NCBI RefSeq assembly: GCF_009388985.1
Contig: NZ_CP036422.1
Coordinates: 62,001 to 126,000, forward strand
DNA from: Halioglobus maricola
Lineage (GTDB): Bacteria; Pseudomonadota; Gammaproteobacteria; Pseudomonadales; Halieaceae
Reading direction: 5' to 3'
Length of the DNA: 64,000 nucleotides
The position numbers were made by a program, and so were the translations under genes. The notes under the pieces are model-generated. The model did no database searches. It had not been told where the DNA came from and saw nothing but the letters and a program-made list of their open reading frames with translations. Numbering within the stretch: the first letter of the stretch is position 1; each line of letters starts with the position of its first letter. Positions 36,749 through 43,606 of the stretch are shown piece by piece.

Positions 36749-37765
36749 TCAGGAGGCGTTATTGGCGGGAAACCAGTCGCGAGTGTTGTTGGCAAATTTC
36801 ACCAGTGAGAGCATGACCGGTACTTCCACCAGTACGCCAACCACGGTGGCAAGGGCAGCACCTGAGTGCAGCCCGAACAGGGAGATGGCCACGGCCACCG
36901 CCAGTTCGAAAAAGTTGCTGGTGCCGATCATTGCCGCCGGTGCCGCCACGTTGTGGGGCAGTGCCATTTTTTTTGCGGCCAGATAAGCGATGAAGAAAAT
37001 GCCATAGGTCTGGATCAGCAAGGGAATCGCGATGAGCACAATTTGCTCGGGCTTGGCCAGGATGGTCTCTGCCTGAAAGCCAAACAGCAGCACGACGGTC
37101 GCAAGCAGGCCGATCACGGAGAGAGGCTTCAGCTTGTGCACGAAGTCAGAAACCTGATCGTGCAGGAACCGGCGGGTGAGATACCCCGCCACCAGTGGCA
37201 GCACGACATATAGCACCACTGACAGTACCAGTGTTTCCCAGGGCACGGTGATATCGCTAACCCCGAGTAGAAAGGCGGTGATGGGAGCAAAAGCAAAAAT
37301 CATGATGATGTCGTTTACTGAAACCTGCACCAGGGTGTAGTTGGGATCACCCTGAGTGAGCTGGCTCCAGACGAATACCATGGCGGTGCACGGGGCCACA
37401 CCCAGCAGTATCATGCCGGCAATGTATTCGCTGGCGGTCTGAGGGTCGACCCAGTTGGCAAAGAACACCTTGAAAAACAGCCAACCGATGGCGGCCATGG
37501 TGAAGGGCTTGATCAGCCAGTTGATGACCAGCGTGAGGGCCAGCCCCTTGGGTTTCTTGCCAACGTCCTTGATTGCCGAGAAATCGACCTGAATCATCAT
37601 CGGGTAAATCATCAGCCAAATCAGCACGGCTACCAACAGATTGACGTGAGCGTACTCCCAGCTCGCCACGGTGGCGAAGGCTGCGGGGAACAGGTTGCCC
37701 AGCAGCACGCCGGCGCCGATACAAAGGGCTACCCATACGCTCAGATAGCGCTCAAACATACCCAT
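36749..37765 (-). CDS. acr3: ACR3-type arsenite efflux permease
   Basis: Inner-membrane As(OH)3/H+ antiporter of the ACR3 (BART superfamily) type, not ArsB. 338 residues and ten hydrophobic segments. The conserved cysteine motif [17 protein letters not shown] is near residue 130, and [15 protein letters not shown] follows, both diagnostic. The ATG at 37765 shares a base with the arsC stop (TGATG); a second in-frame ATG lies two codons later. Confidence 0.95.
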   Translation of the reverse strand: MGMFERYLSVWVALCIGAGVLLGNLFPAAFATVASWEYAHVNLLVAVLIWLMIYPMMIQVDFSAIKDVGKKPKGLALTLVINWLIKPFTMAAIGWLFFKVFFANWVDPQTASEYIAGMILLGVAPCTAMVFVWSQLTQGDPNYTLVQVSVNDIIMIFAFAPITAFLLGVSDITVPWETLVLSVVLYVVLPLVAGYLTRRFLHDQVSDFVHKLKPLSVIGLLATVVLLFGFQAETILAKPEQIVLIAIPLLIQTYGIFFIAYLAAKKMALPHNVAAPAAMIGTSNFFELAVAVAISLFGLHSGAALATVVGVLVEVPVMLSLVKFANNTRDWFPANNAS

Positions 37766-38235
37766 CAGCTTGCTCCCAGTTGGGCGAACAGCGCCTGTAG
37801 TGATTCGGTGTCCAGCGAGTCGGGGTCGGCAGCGGCAAGTTTTTCTACCCGCGACCTCAACGTGGCAATCGTGGCGCGGAAGGCGTCGGCTATCTCATCT
37901 TCGCTACCCTCCAGGCGAGAGGGGTCGCTCAGGCCCCAGTGAACCTTGATGGCATTGCCGAACCAGACGGGGCAGGATTCTGCGGCAGCCTGGTCACAGA
38001 CGGTAATGACGATGTCAGGCGCCCAAACGCTGTGCTCATCCCAGGACTGGCTGGTCAGGCTGTCGATGCTGGCGCCGGCTTCGGCAAGGTATTTCAGCGA
38101 CAGGGGGTGAACAACGCCGGATGGCTGGCTGCCGGCGGAGCGAGCTTCGAGCTGCGGGCCACCCCACTGGCGGGTGACTGCTTCTGCGATAATGCTGCGG
38201 CAGCGATTGTGAGTGCAGATATATAACAGCTTCAT
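37765..38235 (-). CDS. arsC: Arsenate reductase, thioredoxin-coupled type
   Basis: Low-molecular-weight phosphatase-fold enzyme reducing arsenate to arsenite for export. 156 residues. The CX5R anion loop is at the N-terminus ([17 protein letters not shown]7 and R13). Two further cysteines ([10 protein letters not shown]) mark the thioredoxin-linked ArsC class. A PDIVITV strand precedes them. The ATG at 38235 overlaps the arsR stop by four bases; the longer frame to 38397 is inside arsR and rejected. Confidence 0.93.
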   Translation of the reverse strand: MKLLYICTHNRCRSIIAEAVTRQWGGPQLEARSAGSQPSGVVHPLSLKYLAEAGASIDSLTSQSWDEHSVWAPDIVITVCDQAAAESCPVWFGNAIKVHWGLSDPSRLEGSEDEIADAFRATIATLRSRVEKLAAADPDSLDTESLQALFAQLGAS

Positions 38236-38588
38236 ACAGTTGCTCCACAGTATTTCTGGTCGCGTTCCGGGCGGTCGCCCATTTTCTCCAGGCGCTTGCA
38301 GCATCTGTTTGTGAGAGTGGCATTGTGGTTGGCGGTGGTCTCGATTACCGCCGCGGCCCACGCCGGCAGCTCGGTATTGATCGAGTAATAGATCCACTGC
38401 CCTGCGCGGCGAGTAGCCAGCAGGCCGCTATCCCGGAGTTGTGCGAGGTGCCTCGACACCTTGGGCTGGCTTACTTCCAGTGCTTCAGTCAATTCGCACA
38501 CGCACAGCTCGTCTTCCGACCTGATGAGCAGCACGGTCTTCAGGCGGGTTTCGTCCGCCAGGCACTTGAACAGCGTCTGTGGGTCCAT
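38232..38588 (-). CDS. arsR: ArsR family arsenic-responsive repressor
   Basis: Winged-helix dimeric repressor released by As(III). 118 residues. The metal-binding helix ELCVCELTEAL carries the Cys-x-Cys pair typical of ArsR; the recognition helix is SQPKVSRHLAQLRDSGLL, followed by the wing RRAGQWIYYSI. Extra C-terminal cysteines (RCCKRL, KYCG) may also bind arsenic. I chose the ATG at 38588 because GGAGA is six bases upstream; the ATG at 38594 would touch that site. It heads the ars operon and probably represses itself through the palindrome at 38615. Confidence 0.93.
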   Translation of the reverse strand: MDPQTLFKCLADETRLKTVLLIRSEDELCVCELTEALEVSQPKVSRHLAQLRDSGLLATRRAGQWIYYSINTELPAWAAAVIETTANHNATLTNRCCKRLEKMGDRPERDQKYCGATV

Positions 38589-38614
38589 GGGCATTCTCCG
38601 ATTTCTCGGGCATC

Positions 38615-38634
38615 ATATATGGACGTCCATATAT
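38615..38634. promoter_or_regulatory. 20-bp perfect palindrome, predicted ArsR operator
   Basis: ATATATGGACGTCCATATAT is perfectly self-complementary and begins 27 bases upstream of the arsR start codon. That is where a repressor would block the ars promoter. Its AT-rich arms match the general form of ArsR/SmtB sites. It lies between arsR and the divergent YceI gene, so YceI might also be affected. Confidence 0.6.
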
Positions 38635-38734
38635 ATGCAATTACGAATATATGACAATTCTGCGACAGCCGTGGCTCCTTTAACGGCGGCCGGTTAGGAT
38701 GGGGCAGAAGTACAATTGAGACGAGGTGTGTGCG

Positions 38735-39322
38735 ATGAAGGGAATCGGCAAGTTTTTCGGTGCTGTTGCTGTGGTGGTGGGTATGAGTACCCCTGCTCTG
38801 GCCCAGTGGGAGCTGGACGATAGTCAGTCCAGCATCAATTTTATTTCGGTTAAAAATGCCGCGGTGGCAGAGACGCATGGCTTCGACAGCCTGATGGGTT
38901 ATATCGGCCCGGATGGGAACGCGAGTGTGACCATCAATCTCGATAGCGTAAATACGCTGATACCGATCCGCGACGAACGTCTGCGAGAGCTCTTGTTTGA
39001 GACCGCGGAATTCCCTACCGCGCAGATCACTGCCCTGGTGGACCCGGCAGTTCTTGAGGCCGTGGCCGATGGGGGTAGCGTTAGCACCGAGATCCCGCTG
39101 TCTGTCAGCCTGCATGGGGTGGAAAAGAAACTGACCGCGCCAGTCGTCGTATCCGGCGCCAAGCGTTCGCTGCGTGTTGTTAGCGCCCGCCCGGTGATCG
39201 TGAGTGCGGCTGACTTCGCCCTTGACGGCGGGGTGGAAGCCCTGCGCGCGGTAGCGAGCCTGGCCATCATTAGCACCGCGGTCCCGGTCACAGTAAATTT
39301 GAAGTTTGTCTATCCCGAGTAA
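38735..39322 (+). CDS. YceI family periplasmic protein
   Basis: 195 residues with a clear signal peptide (cut after STPALA, residue 23), then a lipocalin-like YceI beta-barrel that binds isoprenoid-type lipids in known members. Typical parts: WELDDSQSSINFISVK at the mature N-terminus, ITALVDPAVLE, and VSLHGVEKKLTAPVVV. The ATG at 38735 has GAGG eight bases upstream; an in-frame GTG at 38726 overlaps that site. Divergent from the ars operon. Physiological ligand unknown. Confidence 0.88.
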   Translation: MKGIGKFFGAVAVVVGMSTPALAQWELDDSQSSINFISVKNAAVAETHGFDSLMGYIGPDGNASVTINLDSVNTLIPIRDERLRELLFETAEFPTAQITALVDPAVLEAVADGGSVSTEIPLSVSLHGVEKKLTAPVVVSGAKRSLRVVSARPVIVSAADFALDGGVEALRAVASLAIISTAVPVTVNLKFVYPE

Positions 39323-39338
39323 GAGGGCTCAGAACCGG

Positions 39339-39932
39339 CTAGTTCTGGAGGTGTAGAAAGCCCTCTACACCTTCAAAGAACATTTGCACCGCAATCATCA
39401 CCAGCACCATTCCCATCAGCCGCTCTACGGCGATAAGGCCCCGGTTACCCAGAACCTTGAGCAATAAGGGTGCGGACATCAGCATAACCGCCGCGGCAGC
39501 CCACGCGCCGACCAACGCTACGGTCCAGTCCAGCATGCGCCCGGGATCGCTGGTGACCAACAGCATGGCAATGGCAAGCGCCGACGGCCCCGCCACCATG
39601 GGTATGGCCAGCGGGACGATGAAGGGTTCGCCGTCAGGTGTGTCGCCCATCAGCCCGTACGGCGATGGGAAGATCATGCGAATGGCGATCAGGAACAGAA
39701 TAATGGCCCCTGCGATACTCACCGATTCCTGCCGCAGCCCCAGCAAGTCGAGCAGCGCCGAGCCCCCCCACAGGAACAACAGCAACACCACGAGTGCAAT
39801 CAGGAGTTCACGTGCCAGCACTTTCTGGCGCCGAGCAGGGTCTACGTTTTTCAGGACCGACAGGAAAATCGGCACATTGCCGAGAGGGTCCATCACGAAC
39901 AGTAGGGTTACAAAGGCGGAGATAATGTCCAC
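39339..39932 (-). CDS. MarC family integral membrane protein
   Basis: 197 residues with six hydrophobic segments, the usual size and layout of the MarC/UPF0056 family. Motifs include FVMDPLGNVPIFLSVLKN near the start, AGAIILFLIAIRMIFPSP, and VPLAIPMVAGPSALAIAML. Despite its name the family has no proven role in antibiotic resistance. Start codon GTG at 39932, 22 bases downstream of the methyltransferase stop, so probably in one transcript with it. Convergent with the YceI gene. Confidence 0.9.
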   Translation of the reverse strand: MDIISAFVTLLFVMDPLGNVPIFLSVLKNVDPARRQKVLARELLIALVVLLLFLWGGSALLDLLGLRQESVSIAGAIILFLIAIRMIFPSPYGLMGDTPDGEPFIVPLAIPMVAGPSALAIAMLLVTSDPGRMLDWTVALVGAWAAAAVMLMSAPLLLKVLGNRGLIAVERLMGMVLVMIAVQMFFEGVEGFLHLQN

Positions 39933-39954
39933 GAGTTAGTCCTGTATTATTGGT

Positions 39955-40938
39955 TTAGCGAGTCAAGCGGATTGACCAGCCCGCCAGTGTGCCTGTCTCT
40001 TCGAGAAAAGGCTCGACTACCGCCTCACTGTAGCCGATTTCGCTGGCGCGTGATTTTATGCGCTCTATCGCTGCCGTATTCAAGGCTGCTGCGAAAAGAT
40101 CAGCGAGCCTGGCCTGTGTTCCCATGAAGTGCTCCCGCTCACTGGCAACGGCCGCACTGCGCGCTGACGGGCTGAGGGTATAGGCATCATTGCGCAGATC
40201 GTCAATGGCGCAGAATACCCTTGCAGCGGTTTCATCATTGGGAAATGCGCTGGCGAACTGGCGCAGCGCGCTTTCTAATGCAGAGTAGCTTTTCTGGAAT
40301 TTCGGTTTGCCGGCGAGCCGCTCTACGGCCTGTTTGTTGCGGGCTTTTCCCCAACTGTCGAGGTGCCGCTCCAGTAGCCGGAACAGTTTCAGCTGTTCCA
40401 GCGCAGCGTGGTACACCCGGGCACTCTGTTGCTGCCGTTTGACGACCCCTGAGCCGGCGTGGTGTGAAATCGCCAGAAACCGGCCCCCGGGGCGCAGCAG
40501 GCGGTATACCTCGGCGAGGGTGGCGTCGATATCGCTGTATTCGAAACCGTATTGGGACAAAACAGCGTCGAAGCTGGCGCTATCAAAAGGCTGATGCTCA
40601 CAGGGAGTGGCACCAACAAAGGTGATTTTCTCGCGCCAGGCGGCGATGCGGGGGTCGGTGCTGGTCGTGTGCGCACCGATGTCAGCGAGGTCAGTGGCGC
40701 TGACTTTGAAGGATCTGCCGCGCTCTTCGCCAAATTCCACTGCCAGGGTCGCGAGGGCGCCATTGCCGGTGGCGATGTCGAGAACGTTGTCGCCGTCCAG
40801 CTCAGCGAAAATTGCCCGCCAGTGATCTCGCGTGGCACCCTCGTAGTTATTGACAAGCGACGTGCCGAAGCTGGTGATATGCCCCTCGGACCACCACTGG
40901 CTCCAGTGAGAATTCGCTGATGGATTGCTGCCAGGCAC
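39955..40938 (-). CDS. Class I SAM-dependent methyltransferase, paralog A
   Basis: 327 residues. Motif I is VLDIATGNGALATLAVEF near residues 51-68; SQYGFEYSD and VYRLLRPGGRFLAISHH are the later UbiE-like motifs. It shares an unusual N-terminus (HWSQWWSEGHITSFG, then NNYEGA) and C-terminus (LAGWSIRLTR) with the protein at 42558-43478, so the two are clear paralogs. About 170 residues of helical sequence follow the Rossmann core, giving a larger C-terminal part than usual. Start codon GTG at 40938. Divergent from the CmcI-like gene. Substrate unknown. Confidence 0.82.
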   Translation of the reverse strand: MPGSNPSANSHWSQWWSEGHITSFGTSLVNNYEGATRDHWRAIFAELDGDNVLDIATGNGALATLAVEFGEERGRSFKVSATDLADIGAHTTSTDPRIAAWREKITFVGATPCEHQPFDSASFDAVLSQYGFEYSDIDATLAEVYRLLRPGGRFLAISHHAGSGVVKRQQQSARVYHAALEQLKLFRLLERHLDSWGKARNKQAVERLAGKPKFQKSYSALESALRQFASAFPNDETAARVFCAIDDLRNDAYTLSPSARSAAVASEREHFMGTQARLADLFAAALNTAAIERIKSRASEIGYSEAVVEPFLEETGTLAGWSIRLTR

Positions 40939-40997
40939 CTGTGCCCCTCCGCTGTTGAAGGGCCTATAATACCCTCCTGATCAGCACAGGTAATCCC

Positions 40998-41657
40998 ATG
41001 GCCAAACCAGGCAACAAAAACAAACAGGCAGCGCCACCTCCAGCAGAAGTTCTGCGCCTCGCGAATATCATTTACTTCCGCAGCCAGGTGTTCGAACACA
41101 CCGAGTGGATGGGCTACAAGGCCGCCAAGTGCCCGATGGATATGTGGGTCTACCAGGAGTTGATGCACAAACTCCAGACAGACCTCCTGGTAGAAACCGG
41201 GACCCTGCTCGGTGGCTCCGCTCTGTTCTTCGCCCAGATGTTCGAGCTGATGGGGCGAGGCAAGGTGCTCTCTATCGATATTGAGATGCAGGAGGGGTTG
41301 CCCGAGCATCCGCGTCTTGAATATATCAAGGGTTCGTCGATCTCAACTGACGTGCTTGAGCGAGTCCAGAAGGAAGCTGATCAGGCGAGTTCAGTAATGG
41401 TGTTACTGGACGCTGATCACAAGGCGCCGTTCAAGCACGAGGAAATGCGCTGCTACAGCCGTTTTGTAACGCCTGGTTCGTATATGATCGCGGAAGATAC
41501 CTGCTTCGATGCCTTTCCTGCATTCCCTGAATATGGCCCGGGTCCGGCAGCCGCCGTGAAGAAGTTCATGCAGGGGAATAAGGAGTTCGAGATAGACCGC
41601 AGCCCTGAGCGGCACCTCATTACCTTTGTGCCCGGTGGCTTTCTGAAGAAGAAATAG
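40998..41657 (+). CDS. CmcI-like methyltransferase / cephalosporin-hydroxylase family protein
   Basis: 219 residues. Similar to the CmcI family: LLVETGTLLGGSALFFAQM near residues 63-81 is the SAM-binding loop, and VLSIDIEM carries the ribose-binding acid. DADHKAPFKHEEM resembles the metal/substrate loop (D, D, H). SYMIAEDTCFD and GPGPAAAVKKFM are family-typical. The family name comes from cephamycin biosynthesis, but most members are uncharacterised sugar or small-molecule O-methyltransferases. No antibiotic cluster is seen here. The Lys/Pro-rich first 15 residues are probably disordered. Confidence 0.82.
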   Translation: MAKPGNKNKQAAPPPAEVLRLANIIYFRSQVFEHTEWMGYKAAKCPMDMWVYQELMHKLQTDLLVETGTLLGGSALFFAQMFELMGRGKVLSIDIEMQEGLPEHPRLEYIKGSSISTDVLERVQKEADQASSVMVLLDADHKAPFKHEEMRCYSRFVTPGSYMIAEDTCFDAFPAFPEYGPGPAAAVKKFMQGNKEFEIDRSPERHLITFVPGGFLKKK

Positions 41658-41660
41658 GCT

Positions 41661-42515
41661 TCAGCCCAGGATCTCCCCCACCATTACAGCGTTCCATTTT
41701 TTCAGCTGCTCGCGGCGGTTTTTAATGAAGTAGCGCTTGGTGGGAATCTTCTTGGCGTTAAAGGCGTCCGCGATCTGTTTGTTATTCATACCCTGGCGGC
41801 GCAATTGAATGACAGCGTTGGCCATGAACTCATCCCCGGGATAGGAGGCCTTGTCCTTTTTGCCGGCTTCGATTTTTTGCACAAGATCCTCGCGCTGCTC
41901 GCCCCTGACGAACTCGGCCGCGTCGATCTGATGTTTGAGCTGCGGGTTGAACTGCACGTCCATGATCAGGTGGATACGCTCGGTAGAGCCGTTGACCACA
42001 CCGTGCCACGAGCCGTTGTCGAAGCTCCAGGCGTGGCCAGGCGTCAGATGCTGGGCATAGCCGTCTGAGATCAGGCGAGCCCTACTGTTGCTCTCAATAG
42101 GAAAATGGATACGGAACATATCGGTCCACTTGGCCATCATGTCGCGGTGTGCCTGGGTGAGGCCATTCGGCTCCATCCGGAACAGAAAACCGTAGTGGGC
42201 GCGGCCGAAGGGTCCGGTATCATCCATCAGGCTCTTGATGTAAGGGAGCTTTTCCAGCAGTGGGCTGTCGGCCACATCATCGGCAAAGAAATCTCTCTCG
42301 GTACCGCTCTGGCCTCCACGCAGTAGCAACATGCCGACGGAGCAATGGATGGTGCCCCAGTAGGAGGCCATCCAGGCATCCGCAGGAATAGATACATATT
42401 CCCGGCGCAAGCGCTCCAGATCTACCGGCACAGCAAAGCGCAGGAACGATCGTTTGCCGTAGCCTTCGGGGAGTTGCGGGTGGTCCGCCGCGTCTGAGCC
42501 ATCTGCGTTGTACAT
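41661..42515 (-). CDS. Aspartyl/asparaginyl beta-hydroxylase-like protein
   Basis: 284 residues. The central part looks like the Asp/Asn hydroxylase double-stranded beta-helix: FRIHFPIESNSRARLI (first Fe-binding His), HLTPGHAWSFDNGSWHGVVN (second His) and TERIHLIMDV (2-oxoglutarate-binding basic residue region). After it comes a basic helix-turn-helix-like tail (LRRQGMNNKQIADAFNAKK). The ATG at 42515 is chosen; TTG at 42551 with AGGT upstream would add 12 residues and lie six bases after paralog B, so it is a fair alternative. Could hydroxylate a protein or small molecule; unknown. Confidence 0.75.
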   Translation of the reverse strand: MYNADGSDAADHPQLPEGYGKRSFLRFAVPVDLERLRREYVSIPADAWMASYWGTIHCSVGMLLLRGGQSGTERDFFADDVADSPLLEKLPYIKSLMDDTGPFGRAHYGFLFRMEPNGLTQAHRDMMAKWTDMFRIHFPIESNSRARLISDGYAQHLTPGHAWSFDNGSWHGVVNGSTERIHLIMDVQFNPQLKHQIDAAEFVRGEQREDLVQKIEAGKKDKASYPGDEFMANAVIQLRRQGMNNKQIADAFNAKKIPTKRYFIKNRREQLKKWNAVMVGEILG

Positions 42516-42557
42516 GCGCGAGATGATAGGGCGAGTTTGCCCTCGATGCAATTTGAC

Positions 42558-43478
42558 CTAGCGTGTCGCGATCAGGGAAAAGCCCGCTAGTTGACCTGGC
42601 GCATGAAAGACCTGGCCCAGATCTACACCGGTGAAGCCGGCGTTGCGGCAGAGCACTACCAGGCCTTGCATGTCCTCCGCATTCAGCGCCGCCGAAACCA
42701 GATCCTGAAGGCGCTGATAGGCACCTGTAAATTCGTCGTTCATAGAGACTAATTCGGCAATAGTCTCCTGTTGCACACGGGTGCCTGCACTGCGAATGGC
42801 GTGGCTGATTGCTCCCACCATTTGGTCGCAGCAAGGGTTGCCTGCATTGCCCTGCCGCAGGCGGTTCACAGCGTAGTTAACGCCCTTCTGTTTCTCCGCG
42901 GTGTCTGCAGCTCCCTCCGCTTCAGCCTGGTAGTAGGCAATCGCTGCGCGGAAAATATTGTTCTTCTCCAGGCCCTGTTGGTAGATGGCCATTTCCTTGC
43001 GGCTCTCTTGCAGGGTGTAGGAATCTCGATGGTGGCAGATCGCGGCGAACCGGCCGCCTGGTTTCAGGGTGCGATATATCTCTGCCAGGCTCACTGCCTT
43101 GTCGCTGTACTCAAATCCGAATTGCGAGCTGACGAAGTCGAAGCGGCTATTTTTGAAAGGCAGGGATTCACAGGGTACACCCGAGTGGAGCTCAATACGG
43201 GGATGTTCATCCCCCGTGCGATTGATCTCGGCCAGATCACATGCGTTTATACGCCAGTCGCGTTGGTGGTCGTCGGCATAGTGCGCTGCAAGCAGGGCCA
43301 GTGCGCCATTGCCCGTGGCTACATCCAAAAGTTCTGTGGTGGGGGGTAGGGTCTGGAACTGCTCCAGCCAGAAGTTTTTGATCGCACCTTCGTAGTTGTC
43401 TTTGAGGGCGGCGCCAAAGGTAGTGATGTGTCCCTGTTGCCAGAATTGGGACCAATGTTTGGGCGGAGCGATATCCAT
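42558..43478 (-). CDS. Class I SAM-dependent methyltransferase, paralog B
   Basis: 306 residues. Motif I is LLDVATGNGALALLAAHY near residues 49-66; SSQFGFEYSDKAVSL and IYRTLKPGGRFAAICHH follow. N-terminal HWSQFWQQGHITTFG and DNYEGA and C-terminal LAGFSLIATR match the protein at 39955-40938, so these are paralogs separated by two other genes. Upstream of, and probably co-transcribed with, the hydroxylase-like gene. The long helical C-terminal region is shared with paralog A. Substrate unknown. Confidence 0.82.
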   Translation of the reverse strand: MDIAPPKHWSQFWQQGHITTFGAALKDNYEGAIKNFWLEQFQTLPPTTELLDVATGNGALALLAAHYADDHQRDWRINACDLAEINRTGDEHPRIELHSGVPCESLPFKNSRFDFVSSQFGFEYSDKAVSLAEIYRTLKPGGRFAAICHHRDSYTLQESRKEMAIYQQGLEKNNIFRAAIAYYQAEAEGAADTAEKQKGVNYAVNRLRQGNAGNPCCDQMVGAISHAIRSAGTRVQQETIAELVSMNDEFTGAYQRLQDLVSAALNAEDMQGLVVLCRNAGFTGVDLGQVFHAPGQLAGFSLIATR

Positions 43479-43534
43479 CAGCGCATTATAGGGTGAAAGC
43501 GACCCCCTAATCCCGCGACTGCGAAAATTCAGGC

Positions 43535-43561
43535 AAAAAAAAGCCAGCCCGAAGGCTGGCT
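43535..43561 (-). terminator. Strong rho-independent terminator after the TonB receptor genes
   Basis: On the minus strand an 8-bp stem AGCCAGCC/GGCTGGCT (43561-43554 with 43549-43542, loop of four) is followed by eight T. A second, weaker hairpin CCCCGG/CCGGGG (43576-43593) lies just before it, next to the stop of the receptor. This ends the 51774-43607 transcription unit. Confidence 0.85.
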
Positions 43562-43606
43562 CTTTATTTCGAGTTCCCCGGCCGAGACCGGGGAGGTCAG
43601 ATCAAC

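Noticed and set aside
40998..41657. Antibiotic (cephamycin) biosynthesis suggested by the CmcI-like gene
   Set aside because: No beta-lactam synthase, ACV synthetase or resistance gene is present; the family is broad.
42516..42551. N-terminal extension of the hydroxylase-like protein from TTG 42551
   Set aside because: Possible because AGGT precedes it, but ATG 42515 gives a normal domain start; kept as an alternative only.
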